Shown here piece after piece: positions 7,252 to 15,258 of a DNA stretch of 20,257 nucleotides. A program made the position numbers and the translations under genes. The stretch comes from Streptomyces sp. NRRL F-6492 (GTDB taxonomy: Bacteria > Actinomycetota > Actinomycetes > Streptomycetales > Streptomycetaceae): positions 1 to 20,257 of the forward strand of contig NZ_LGEG01000011.1 of the NCBI RefSeq assembly GCF_001280125.1, given 5' to 3'. How positions within the stretch are numbered: position 1 is the stretch's first letter; each line of letters starts with the position of its first letter. The notes beneath the pieces are model-generated. The model saw nothing but the letters and a program-made list of their open reading frames with translations. It had not been told where the DNA came from and ran no database searches.

Positions 7252-10200
7252 TCAGCGGCGGCGCCTGGTGCGCCGGACCTTCAGCTCCTCGAAGCGGGGG
7301 AGGTCGCCGTCGAGGATCCGCCGCCACGCCCGGGCGAAGAGTTCGGCGGCCGGTTCGACCGGCACCAGGGCGCCCAGGAACGGCCCGTACATCGGCAGCT
7401 TCCACTGCTCGACCGGCAGCCCGAGCCCCTTCTGCTCGGACCAGGCGCCGGGCAGGAACAGCGAGCGCCCCGCCCTGGCCCGTACGGCCGACACCACCAG
7501 GTCGGTGGCGGCCAGTTCGGCGCGGGCCGCCTTGAGGCGGGCCGGCTTCCACCCCGTCCACCGGGCGGTGTTGCGGTCGGTGGGGTCGGGCAGGGCGAGG
7601 AGCGCCAGGTACAGCGTCGCCGCGTCGGTCCCCAGGCCGTGGGCCCCGGCGACCTCCGCGACCAGGTCGGGCACGGAGCGCGAGGGGTCCTGCGGCCACC
7701 AGGTGCCGTCCTGGCCGGTCTCCCCGGCGGCGGGCGCGCCGGGGTCGGCGAGGAGCCGCGCGAACGCCGGGTCGTGCGCCCGCCGCAGCGCCCGCTCGAT
7801 CCCGGTCGGCTGCTGGTCGGTGTCGCGCAGCACCGCCAGGTACGGGTCGGAGCCGGTGGAGTCGAGGAGGGCGGTCCGCAGGGCCGGCTGGGGCTGGCCG
7901 TCGTGCGTGGCCATGAGGACCGCGCCGTACCGCTCGTGGTCCGGTGCCGTCTCGGTGGGGGCGCCCGCCACCTTCCGGAAGTCCGCGAGGCTGGTGTAGC
8001 GCCCGGCGGAGACCAGGAGTCCGGGTGAGGCCAGGCGCTGTCGTACGGCGGTGAGGGCGCTGGGCAGCGTCGCCCGTACCGGATCGCCGGCGGGCAGCCG
8101 GTGGGCCAGCCAGGCCGTCAGGCCCATCGCGCCCGTCAGCACCGCGTCGGTGAACGGGTGGTCGACCGGGCTCACGGGCGCCGGCCGGTCCCCCGAGATG
8201 TGCCACGCCACGTCGGTGGTGAGCTCGGGCGACGCCGCGGGGCCTAGGAGCGCCGGGAGGGCCCGGTGGACGGGCCAGCCGGTGCGGACCGCGCGGGTGG
8301 CCTCCCCGATCAGCCAGTCGGGCACCTGGGTGCGCCGTCCCAAGCGCGCGTTCCAGACCTCCGCCGCCGACGCCACGTCGGGGCCTTCGGTCCACAGCCG
8401 CGCCGGGTCCTCGGGCAGGAGCGCCGCGACCACGGCCCGTCGCACGGCGACGGGGAGCGCGCGCAGTTCGTCGCGGGCCCGGGCCGCGTCGGCCACCTTC
8501 AGGCCGAGGGACGTGCGCAGTTCCGCCGGCAGGAAGCCGTTCCCCCAGTCGTCCACGTTCGGCATGCCGGCGAGGACGAGCCGGGCGAGCGCTCCGGGGA
8601 CGCCGGTGAGCCGGCCGAACTCCTCGGCCGCCTCCGGGAGGAAGGGGGCCGCCGTGCGGTTCTCCGCCTCCCGGAGGAAGGCGGTCAGCCAGTCGGCGCC
8701 GCGCGTGCGGTCGCCCACCGGTGCCGCGTCGCGCAGGGTGTACGGGGCGGGCACCTCGAACCGGCCGCTGGGGTCGTGGAGGAGCGCCTCGAACTGCCGT
8801 CCGTCGTCGACGGCCCTGTCGTTCTCGGTGATCCCGAGGACCGCTCCCCCGCCGAGCGGGAAGACGGTGCAGTACGAGGTGCCGCGCTCCTGGCCGTCCG
8901 GGGCGTACAGGTGGGGGGTGGCGAGGTGGAGCAGGACCCGGCGCCAGTGGCCGGCCGAGCCGGCCGTCGAGGCGAGGCCCAGGGCGTCGGCCCGGCCGAG
9001 CACGCCGAGCAGCGCGGCCCGGTGCTCGTCGCCGCTGCCGGGTGCGACGGCCCGGTAGGCGATCGCCGCCGGGTCGTCCAGGAGGGAGACGAAGGAGAAC
9101 GGAGAGTACGGCAGGGAGGGAAGGTCGTAGTGCAGCTTCCCCAGGGGGGCCGCGGCGGAGGCGTCGGCCCGTGCCGCCGCCAGTTCGCCCAGGAACCGGT
9201 CGGCCACGTCCGAGGCGGCGCCCCGGCTGTAGTAGCCGGAGCCGGTGAGTCCGTCGAGCGCCTCGGCGAGCAGGCTGTCGTGGGGGCCCTCGACGCGTGC
9301 CTCCTCGGGCTCGGTCGCCGGGTCGAGCCGGGCGGCCACCGCGTCGAGGGCCTTCTGCTGTCCCACGGCGAAGCGCAGTGCCTTCGCCACGCCCGCGGCC
9401 AGTTCGGGCGCGGTGATGCCCGGCAGCGCGGCGGTCACGAGGTCGGGGACGTCCGTGGCCCGCTCGGCCAGGACGGCCGCCTTCAGCAGGGTGCGGGCCG
9501 TCTCCGCGTCGGCGGCGCGCAGCACGTCCGAGCCGCGCGGGTCGCGCGGGCGGAGGGCGTAGAAGTGGGAGAGCGGCGGCAGGGGCGTGGCGGCGGTGCC
9601 GTAGATGTCGTTCCGGTCGCCGTCGGACGTCGTCGTGATCACGCCGTCCGGGTCGGTGAGCAGCAGTTCCCGCCACTGGCGGATCAGGGCCCTGGGCCGG
9701 TCGTCGCCGGGGAACGCCAGGGCGGCGACGGGCATGTCGGAGCCCTCGGGCAGGGAGACGTTGCGGCCGGCGGTGTCGTCGGCGCACCAGCCGTCGCCGG
9801 GGATCCGCAGGACCCGCCAGCCGAGCAGGCCGTCGGCGGGGGTGCCCAGGGCCGAGCCGTCGACCACGGGGGCGGGCCGCAGCCACGAGGACTGCACGGC
9901 CAGTTCGGCGCCGGGGGCGTGGGAGCGGGTCGCGTCGGCGAGGAAGCCGGGCAGGGAGCGCCGGCCCCGGGTGTCCTCGACGGGGTCGTACTCGACCCAG
10001 CCGCTGTCGTCGTGCCGCGCGTCGCCCTCGTACCGCTCGACGTGCTGCCACACCCAGTACGAGGTGCCGTCGGAGAGCACCGCGCGTTCCCGGGGCAGCT
10101 TCGTGTCGCCGGCGTGCAGGACTCCGCCGCCGGTGGTGCGGCCGCCGCCGGGCAGCGGCAGGCTGGAGCGGTCGGAGCGGAGGGACCAGTAGCTGATCTC

Positions 10201-12201
10201 GGCGTCCAGGGTGAACACGCGGTCGGGCGCGGTGTGCCAGTAGCCCTGGACCTGGCTGTTGCCGTAGCCGGTCCAGAACACGAGGAGGGCGCCGTCGACG
10301 TAGTGGAAGCCGTACCGGTGGGAGGACTGGCCGGTGGGCACGCGCAGGTCGTGGGTGAGGACGGTGGAGTCGGCGTCGATGACCCGCACCCGGCGGGCGT
10401 TGGCCACGATCAGGTGGGGCCAGGCCTCGAAGACGACGAGGTCGTCGAGCTTGGCGCGCCCCGGGGTGAGGTCCGCGACGGCCTCCTCCCACGCCGGCCA
10501 GTGGAGCTCCTCCCACAGGCCGCCGCGCAGGGTGCGCGCCAGGGTCTCGCCGAGGTCGGCGCCGGCGGCGGCCGCGACCTCCTCCGGTGCGAGCGCGAGG
10601 GCCTCGGCGGGCAGCCACGACAGGCGGGCGATCGCCTTGGGCAGTCCGGGCAGTCCGGCCGCCACCGAGTCGCGGGCGACGTCGCGCGTCCACTCGGTGA
10701 GCATCGGCCGGCCGCCGGCCGAGGCGGCGAGCCGGCGCATCACGTCCGCTCCGGAGGAGGCGTCGTGGTAGGCGTTCGCGGCGCGCCGGAAGGCGGGGCG
10801 GAAGCGGGGGTCGGCGGCGATCGCGGCCAGGTCGCGGGGGTCCTCCCCGCGCGCCCAGTCCGACAGGTTGAGGGCGGCGGCGTTCGTCCGGGGGCCGTCG
10901 GCCGCCGGGTCGGCGACCGGGACGTCCAGCGAGAGCAGCAGGTCGAGCAGGTCGAGGTCCTCGACGCCGATCCGCAGGAAGCACCGGTCGTCGGGCCGGG
11001 CCGCCAGGTCGGCGCGCAGCCGATCGGCGGCCCGTTCCACCAGGTCGAGGAGGGCCGGCAGGGTGCGGCGGCTGCCCCAGCCCCGGTGCCGTACGGTGTG
11101 GAAGCGCTCCAGCCAGCCGGCCGTGCCGTCGGCGCAGCGCTCCTCCGGCGGCACGTCCGCGCCGGTCAGTCCGGCGTCCGCCCCGGACTCCGTGAGGATC
11201 CCCAGCCACAGGTCGCTGAGCTCGCCGTCGTCGGAGGGCGGCATCATCTCCAGGAGCGTGCCCCGTACGGCGGGGACGCGGCGGGCCAGGGCGACGAGGG
11301 CGGACCGGTGGGTCTTCCACCATCCCTCGGCCGCCCGCTGGGTGGCCGGCAGCGGCAGGAGTTCGGCGAGGTGGTCCTGCTCGGCCTCGGCGGCGGACAG
11401 GCCGGCGGCGCGGGCCAGGCGGCGCAGTTCCGTGGTGGCCTGGGCGGAGGGGGCGAGTCCGCCGGCGGTCCGGCGCACGCACAGGCGCCGGAAGCGCTCG
11501 TACGCCTCGGCGGGGGCGAGCCGGGCGGCGAGTTCCTTGCCGTATCCGGTGAGGACCTTCACCGGCAGCGCGCCGGCCAGGGCGAATTCGAGGAAGACGG
11601 CGTCGAGCCGGTCCTCGTCGACGGCGAGTCCGTGCTGGGCCTCGCTGGTGCGGGCGCGGGCGAACAGCTGTCCCGCGTAGGTGGTGTTGTCGACACCGAG
11701 GAAGACCCGGGCGGCCTGCTCGTAGAAGACGGGCAGGAAGTGCGGGACGGCGGAGGCGAGGCGGCCGGCGAGTTCGAGGCAGGCGTCCAGGGCGGCCTTG
11801 GGCTTGGTCTTCGCCTGCCGGGCGAGGCGGTCGAGCTCGGGGACGACCGCGAGGGCGTGGTGGCCGTCCTCGGGGTGGTGCACCAGGACCCATTCGGGGA
11901 AGCCCAGTTCCTGGCGGCGGCCGAGGCCCACGACGGCCGGTTCCCCGTGGAGTCCGAGGCCGAGGAAGCCGGCGGCGAGGTCCTCGGCGGGTCCGAGTTC
12001 GGTCGCGGCGAGGCGGACGACGACCCGGTCCTCGCCGAGGACGGGGTGGCGGTAGGTCCTGGCGGTCAGTTCGACCGCCGAGGCCCCCGCGTCCCCGGTG
12101 CCGGCCGGGAGGACGGCTCCGGCCGCGAGCAGCTCCGCGTTGTCGCGGGCTCCTTCGGGGGCGCCGCCCGTGGTCCTGTCGGAAGCAGTCGTGCCGGTCA
12201 C
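7252..12201 (-). CDS. 1649-residue protein of unknown function
   Basis: This large, apparently soluble protein shows no signal peptide, no membrane segment and no catalytic motif that I recognise. The frame is open throughout with typical Streptomyces codon bias, so it is a real gene. Visible traits: an Ala/Leu/Arg helical N-terminal third; a segment at about 590-690 rich in short aromatic and hydrophobic strands that could be beta-propeller-like (speculative); and a Trp-containing C-terminal domain (about 1540-1640) ending in a basic Arg-rich tail. The GTG start overlaps the stop of the DUF4132 gene as GTGA, with GAGGG and GGGAA upstream. Tight coupling to DUF4132 and closeness to MoxR/VWA/SWIM suggest it is the cluster's large substrate, scaffold or effector. 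Size and position make it the best candidate for a target of the MoxR-VWA pair, but that is inference only. Confidence 0.85.
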   Translation of the reverse strand: MTGTTASDRTTGGAPEGARDNAELLAAGAVLPAGTGDAGASAVELTARTYRHPVLGEDRVVVRLAATELGPAEDLAAGFLGLGLHGEPAVVGLGRRQELGFPEWVLVHHPEDGHHALAVVPELDRLARQAKTKPKAALDACLELAGRLASAVPHFLPVFYEQAARVFLGVDNTTYAGQLFARARTSEAQHGLAVDEDRLDAVFLEFALAGALPVKVLTGYGKELAARLAPAEAYERFRRLCVRRTAGGLAPSAQATTELRRLARAAGLSAAEAEQDHLAELLPLPATQRAAEGWWKTHRSALVALARRVPAVRGTLLEMMPPSDDGELSDLWLGILTESGADAGLTGADVPPEERCADGTAGWLERFHTVRHRGWGSRRTLPALLDLVERAADRLRADLAARPDDRCFLRIGVEDLDLLDLLLSLDVPVADPAADGPRTNAAALNLSDWARGEDPRDLAAIAADPRFRPAFRRAANAYHDASSGADVMRRLAASAGGRPMLTEWTRDVARDSVAAGLPGLPKAIARLSWLPAEALALAPEEVAAAAGADLGETLARTLRGGLWEELHWPAWEEAVADLTPGRAKLDDLVVFEAWPHLIVANARRVRVIDADSTVLTHDLRVPTGQSSHRYGFHYVDGALLVFWTGYGNSQVQGYWHTAPDRVFTLDAEISYWSLRSDRSSLPLPGGGRTTGGGVLHAGDTKLPRERAVLSDGTSYWVWQHVERYEGDARHDDSGWVEYDPVEDTRGRRSLPGFLADATRSHAPGAELAVQSSWLRPAPVVDGSALGTPADGLLGWRVLRIPGDGWCADDTAGRNVSLPEGSDMPVAALAFPGDDRPRALIRQWRELLLTDPDGVITTTSDGDRNDIYGTAATPLPPLSHFYALRPRDPRGSDVLRAADAETARTLLKAAVLAERATDVPDLVTAALPGITAPELAAGVAKALRFAVGQQKALDAVAARLDPATEPEEARVEGPHDSLLAEALDGLTGSGYYSRGAASDVADRFLGELAAARADASAAAPLGKLHYDLPSLPYSPFSFVSLLDDPAAIAYRAVAPGSGDEHRAALLGVLGRADALGLASTAGSAGHWRRVLLHLATPHLYAPDGQERGTSYCTVFPLGGGAVLGITENDRAVDDGRQFEALLHDPSGRFEVPAPYTLRDAAPVGDRTRGADWLTAFLREAENRTAAPFLPEAAEEFGRLTGVPGALARLVLAGMPNVDDWGNGFLPAELRTSLGLKVADAARARDELRALPVAVRRAVVAALLPEDPARLWTEGPDVASAAEVWNARLGRRTQVPDWLIGEATRAVRTGWPVHRALPALLGPAASPELTTDVAWHISGDRPAPVSPVDHPFTDAVLTGAMGLTAWLAHRLPAGDPVRATLPSALTAVRQRLASPGLLVSAGRYTSLADFRKVAGAPTETAPDHERYGAVLMATHDGQPQPALRTALLDSTGSDPYLAVLRDTDQQPTGIERALRRAHDPAFARLLADPGAPAAGETGQDGTWWPQDPSRSVPDLVAEVAGAHGLGTDAATLYLALLALPDPTDRNTARWTGWKPARLKAARAELAATDLVVSAVRARAGRSLFLPGAWSEQKGLGLPVEQWKLPMYGPFLGALVPVEPAAELFARAWRRILDGDLPRFEELKVRRTRRRR

Positions 12202-13055
12202 GCGTTCCCACCCTCTTCGATCGTGCGGCCGGCGTAGAGCGCCGCGGCCATGCGCATCCCCTCGGACCAGGCGACCGGTCCGACCTCGTTCAGCCGCACG
12301 GCGCGGCCCTCGTCGTCGTGCCAGCCGAGTCCGCCGGTCTCCGACTCCCCGTCCCAGTACGGCTCGCCGATCCACACCGACGCCTCCGTGGCGCGGCCGC
12401 CGTCGCGGACCCTGCAGGTGGCGTAGCCGCCGGAGACGCGGTAGCCGAGCGAGGTCGCGCGGGCCGCGAGGCCGAAGCGGGAGGCGAACCTGCCGCCCGC
12501 GTAGTCCCGTACCTCCGTGGCCGTCTCCGGGTGGGCGGCGGCCGGCCGGGCCCAGGTGGCCCGGTGGATCTGCTCCACCCGCTGGGTGATGCCGAGTTCG
12601 GCCGCGAAGTCCCGCACGTCGTCCAGGTCGGGCAGGAGCACGGGGTGCGGGAGGGTGACGGTGCGCGGGGAGAGCCGTACGGTCTCGCCGTCGAGGTCGA
12701 CCACCTTCAGCCCGCCGTCGGCGGTGACGTCCCGCAGGAAGCCGACCTCGTCCGGGTCGTCGCCCACCACGGCCATGTCGCGGAGGGCGGACTGCCAGGC
12801 CTCGTCCGGCCACACGCGGGCGATCAGCCCGGTGGGCACGGGGAGCGAGGACACCATCCAGGTGTCCACCTGGGCCACGCACGCGGCCACGTGCCGGTCC
12901 AGCCATTCGGCGAGCCGCCGGAGCCGGTCGACCTCGGGATGGTCCCGCAGCGCCTTCGGCACGGTCTTCAACTGCCGTCCCCCCGCGCGCCGTGCGGCCA
13001 CGCGCCCCTCGTCGAGGGTGATCTCGTACCCCTCGTCCACCGTCAGCCACGCCAT
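12198..13055 (-). CDS. DUF4132 domain protein (YehI C-terminal-like)
   Basis: This predicted 285-residue protein matches the DUF4132 pattern as I know it: a helical LKTVPKALR...L..LAEWL segment (about 29-53), a W/LIARVW segment (about 66-82), FLRDV-type strands, then a LPHPVLL motif followed by FAAELGITQRVEQ. In E. coli YehI this domain follows a WGR domain. No WGR domain is present here, so the protein is a stand-alone form. Function is unknown. The ATG at 13055 has GGAGGGGG upstream. The longer frame starting at 13163 was rejected because it would run through the promoter motif at 13141-13163. It is the first gene of the cluster and its stop overlaps the next gene's GTG. Family call good, function open. 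Confidence 0.85.
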   Translation of the reverse strand: MAWLTVDEGYEITLDEGRVAARRAGGRQLKTVPKALRDHPEVDRLRRLAEWLDRHVAACVAQVDTWMVSSLPVPTGLIARVWPDEAWQSALRDMAVVGDDPDEVGFLRDVTADGGLKVVDLDGETVRLSPRTVTLPHPVLLPDLDDVRDFAAELGITQRVEQIHRATWARPAAAHPETATEVRDYAGGRFASRFGLAARATSLGYRVSGGYATCRVRDGGRATEASVWIGEPYWDGESETGGLGWHDDEGRAVRLNEVGPVAWSEGMRMAAALYAGRTIEEGGNA

Positions 13056-13140
13056 CGGCCGTGCCCCCTCCGCCTGTTCGTCAGAAATCACGCAGCTCGA
13101 ACCAAGGGGTCGAAAGCCCCTGGAACTGCAATATGAGGGG

Positions 13141-13163
13141 AGACTAACCAGGGCCACTGACAA
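13141..13163 (-). promoter_or_regulatory. RecA-NDp (PafBC-type) DNA-damage promoter
   Basis: On the minus strand the sequence reads TTGTCAGTG, eight bases (GCCCTGGT), then TAGTCT. This fits every fixed position of the published mycobacterial RecA-NDp consensus TTGTCRGTG-N8-TANNNT, which drives LexA-independent DNA-damage induction through the WYL-domain activator PafBC. It lies about 85-110 bases upstream of the DUF4132 ATG and points at it. A small imperfect hairpin (13102-13123) follows in the leader. That PafBC acts here is inference from the motif. Confidence 0.8.
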
Positions 13164-13511
13164 CGCGTGTTCGGGGCCCGGACAGGCGGTCCCCGACCGG
13201 TCGGCCGACCGTCGTGCGTCCCTTCGCGCCAGGGCTTGTGGCTGTACGGGCCCTCGCTCCGCGGGCTTCTCGCCGCGCGGGCTTCTCGCCGCGCGGGCTT
13301 CTCGCCGCGCGGGCCGGTGGGCGTAGCCGCGGGGCGGCGTACGAGGTCCGGCGCCGTGACCGCGGGGGCTTCTGGCGGTCGGAACAGCCTCACCCGCCGC
13401 TGCGGAGCCGTGGTGGGGCGACCGGGGGCCCGGGACCGCTGCCCGGGCAGGAGGGGAAGGGCCCGGACAGCGGCACCCGGCCCCTGCCCGGTCGGGCGGG
13501 GTCCACTCGTC
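13164..13511. other. Gene-free spacer upstream of the DUF4132 promoter
   Basis: No convincing gene was seen on either strand between the DUF4132 promoter and the terminator of the 66-aa gene. Open frames here lack ribosome binding sites and are Arg/Pro-rich products of high GC. The stretch holds the 16-bp tandem repeat at 13261-13308 and several short GC-rich inverted repeats, such as the ccgctgcccgggcag area near 13436. Confidence 0.5.
13261..13308. repeat. 16-bp tandem repeat, three perfect copies
   Basis: Three identical copies of gcgggcttctcgccgc start at 13261, 13277 and 13293, followed by a five-base partial copy at 13309. The array lies about 100 bases upstream of the DNA-damage promoter. 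The exact identity implies recent expansion. No function can be read from it. Confidence 0.9.
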
Positions 13512-13547
13512 CCGGCACCCCGGCGGTGCGAACCGCCGGGGTGCCGG
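13512..13547 (-). terminator. Terminator of the 66-aa gene
   Basis: A perfect 16-bp stem (13512-13527 and 13532-13547) is closed by the tetraloop gcga, a GNRA type. It starts about 60 bases past the stop of the 66-aa minus-strand gene. The stem is very GC-rich and lacks a T-tract, the usual form of Streptomyces hairpin terminators. Confidence 0.75.
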
Positions 13548-13607
13548 TGGGTGCCGGGGCGCGTGATCCTTCGTTCCACGGCCGGCGGCAGGGTCGTGCC
13601 GGGGAGG

Positions 13608-13808
13608 TCAGGCCCCGTCGGGGCGCCGGCCGGGAGGGGTTCCGCCGCCCTCGCCGCCGTCCTTGTCCCCCTCGTCCGTGGCGTGCGCCGCTTCCCGGCC
13701 CCTCTCGTCGTTCCGGCGGGCCTGGCGGGCCTTGAGTTCGGCGAGGTCCTGCGGGGTGGCCGCGCCCTTTCCGCTCCTGCGCCGCTCGGGGTTCTGCGGA
13801 CCGCTCAT
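13608..13808 (-). CDS. Small hydrophilic protein, 66 aa
   Basis: This predicted 66-residue protein is highly charged and has no hydrophobic core. An Arg/Lys-rich N-terminal half with a short helix-prone LAELKARQARRNDER stretch is followed by an acidic, Gly-rich, presumably disordered tail. GAGGAG precedes the ATG at 13808 with good spacing, and a strong hairpin follows the stop, so the gene is probably real. A GCAT-N15-GGGGAG element upstream (13871-13895) resembles the stress promoters of the neighbouring genes. I do not recognise the family. Small disordered proteins of this type are common in actinomycete stress regulons. Confidence 0.7.
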   Translation of the reverse strand: MSGPQNPERRRSGKGAATPQDLAELKARQARRNDERGREAAHATDEGDKDGGEGGGTPPGRRPDGA

Positions 13809-13870
13809 GGCGTCTCCTCACGTCGGGTGGACCGTGTCCTTCCGGACCGGTGTCCTTGCTCCTGACGCGT

Positions 13871-13895
13871 CTCCCCGGCCCGGCGGACGCCATGC
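13871..13895 (-). promoter_or_regulatory. Possible SigB-like promoter of the 66-aa gene
   Basis: On the minus strand GCAT (13892-13895), 15 bases, then GGGGAG (13871-13876) followed by ACG. This is the local GNNT-N15-GGGTAG(A/T)CG pattern with one mismatch in the -10. The predicted start lies about 55 bases before the ATG, as for the other units. Weak on its own; the shared spacing and ACG extension support it. Confidence 0.35.
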
Positions 13896-13948
13896 CCCGT
13901 CCCCGTCGGTCGCACCCTTTCGTGTCCTTCTCCCGGCCGGTGGGCGGA

Positions 13949-13973
13949 GCATGGCCGACCGGGACGGGGGTAG
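13949..13973 (+). promoter_or_regulatory. Possible SigB-like promoter of the SDR gene
   Basis: GCAT (13949-13952), 15 bases, then GGGTAG (13968-13973). This fits the GNNT-N14-16-GGGTAY-like form used by SigB-class sigma factors in Streptomyces, but lacks the (A/T)CG extension seen at the stronger sites. It lies about 85 bases upstream of the dehydrogenase start. Confidence 0.45.
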
Positions 13974-14059
13974 CGGCGGAGGCGTCAGGCGCGAGAAGTA
14001 CGCGAGGAACGCGCAGGCACATGGCAGAAGCAGGCAGGAAGACGAGAGGAGGCGGGGCC

Positions 14060-14869
14060 ATGGCCGACATCCAGGGCTTCGACCCGCGCACGGCGATCGT
14101 CACCGGTTCGGACTCCGGGATCGGACGCGCCGTCGCGGTGCGGCTCGCGGAGGCGGGCCTCGACGTGGGCGTCACGTGGCACACCGACGAGGCGGGCGCG
14201 GAGGCCACGGCGGAGGAGGTCCGCGCCCACGGCAGACGGGCGGCCGTCGCCCGTCTGGACCTGACGGAGCTGCCGGAGGCGGCCGACGTGGTCGACCGGC
14301 TCGCGGAGGAGCTCGGCGGAGTCGACGTCCTGGTCAACAACGCCGGTACGGGTACGGCCGAGTCCTTCCTCGACCTGAGTCTCGAAAAGGTCAGGGAAGT
14401 GCTCGACGTCGACCTGACGGGGCCGTTCCTGTGCGCCCAGCGCGCCGCCCGCCGGATGATCGACCGGGGGCGCGGGGGCCGCATCGTGCAGATCACCTCG
14501 GTGCACGAGCACCAGCCCCGGGTGGGCGCCGGACCGTACTGCGCGGCCAAGGGCGGCCTCGGGCTGCTCACCCAGGTCATGGCGCTGGAGCTGGGCGCGT
14601 ACGGCATCACCGTCAACTCCGTCGCGCCGGGGGAGATCGCCACCCCGATGACCGGCCAGGAGGACGAGGACGTCCGGGCCGCGTCCCGGCCGGGCGTCCC
14701 CCTCGGGCGGCCGGGGGACGCCCGCGAGGTCGCCGCCGTCGTCGCCTTCCTGGCGGGCCCCGACGCGTCGTACGTGACGGGGGCGTCCTGGGCGGTGGAC
14801 GGCGGGATGCTCCGCATGGGTCCGATGGCCGGCTCGCACCTGACGTCCGACGACTGGCGCCGGCCCTGA
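14060..14869 (+). CDS. Short-chain dehydrogenase/reductase (SDR)
   Basis: This predicted 269-residue classical SDR oxidoreductase has the cofactor motif TGSDSGIG at 15-22, NNAG at 93-96, catalytic Ser147, and Tyr160-x3-Lys164 in YCAAK. The SVHEHQP stretch after the serine and the VDGG near the C terminus recall glucose-1-dehydrogenase-like members. The substrate cannot be read from the sequence. Asp38-like acidic positions are absent after the second strand (VTWHTDE), so NADP preference is possible but not settled. The ATG at 14060 has AGGAGG seven bases upstream and was preferred over the upstream ATG at 14021. It stands alone, divergent from the 66-aa gene, with a possible stress promoter upstream. 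Many SDRs of this type belong to stress regulons. Confidence 0.92.
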   Translation: MADIQGFDPRTAIVTGSDSGIGRAVAVRLAEAGLDVGVTWHTDEAGAEATAEEVRAHGRRAAVARLDLTELPEAADVVDRLAEELGGVDVLVNNAGTGTAESFLDLSLEKVREVLDVDLTGPFLCAQRAARRMIDRGRGGRIVQITSVHEHQPRVGAGPYCAAKGGLGLLTQVMALELGAYGITVNSVAPGEIATPMTGQEDEDVRAASRPGVPLGRPGDAREVAAVVAFLAGPDASYVTGASWAVDGGMLRMGPMAGSHLTSDDWRRP

Positions 14870-14915
14870 CCGGGGCCCCGCCCGTACGGTGCCACGGGGC
14901 CGCGGCCCGGCGTAC

Positions 14916-14940
14916 GTGTCGGGCGGGCCCGACCGGGTAG
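14916..14940 (+). promoter_or_regulatory. SigB-like promoter of the 63-aa gene
   Basis: GTGT (14916-14919), 15 bases, then GGGTAG (14935-14940) followed by ACG. It lies about 65 bases upstream of the ATG at 15005. An inverted repeat (gtcggg / cccgac, 14918-14933) fills the spacer between the two boxes and could be an operator or chance. Confidence 0.65.
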
Positions 14941-15004
14941 ACGAGGAGTTGCAGTCGACCCGGCCGCCGGAGGTCGGATCCATCGACCTCAGGAGGTGTC
15001 GGTC

Positions 15005-15196
15005 ATGGAGGACGTCAGGAACGCCGCCCGCTCCAAACGGATCGGGGAGGCGCGCACGGGACGCGTCAGAACGTGCAGGCCCGCCCTCGTGGGACTCGAA
15101 GGGGAACCCGGACGGCCCGAACGGGCCGGACGAGCCGCCGACGAGGAACGCGATCCCGAGTACGGCGAGTACAACATCGTCCGCGGCGAGGACTGA
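15005..15196 (+). CDS. Small hydrophilic protein, 63 aa
   Basis: This predicted 63-residue protein is rich in Arg and Glu, with one Cys and no membrane segment. The C-terminal end (ERDPEYGEYNIVRGED) is more ordered-looking than the rest. AGGAGG stands eight bases before the ATG at 15005; the GTG at 14996 overlaps that site and so cannot be the start. A SigB-like promoter upstream and a 17-bp hairpin downstream frame it as a monocistronic unit. I recognise no family. Shared promoter type suggests general stress control. Confidence 0.7.
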   Translation: MEDVRNAARSKRIGEARTGRVRTCRPALVGLEGEPGRPERAGRAADEERDPEYGEYNIVRGED

Positions 15197-15218
15197 GCAC
15201 AGCCCGACCGTAGGATCG

Positions 15219-15258
15219 CGCCGCCGCCCGCCCACTTCTTCGTGGGCGGGCGGCGGCG
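15219..15258 (+). terminator. Terminator of the 63-aa gene
   Basis: A perfect 17-bp stem (15219-15235 and 15242-15258) has loop ttcttc. It begins 23 bases past the stop codon of the 63-aa gene. No T-tract follows. Stem length and position make it a convincing terminator. Confidence 0.85.

Noticed and set aside
2245..12237. Very long plus-strand open frames opposite the cluster (for example 2245-5991 and 8266-12237)
   Set aside because: They are antisense to genes with clear domains, and their Gly/Arg/Glu-rich composition is an artefact of high-GC third positions. No ribosome binding sites or family motifs.
14897..14908. A 12-bp GC palindrome after the SDR gene as its terminator
   Set aside because: It has no loop and little stem-forming ability as RNA. 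I could not identify a terminator for the SDR gene with confidence.
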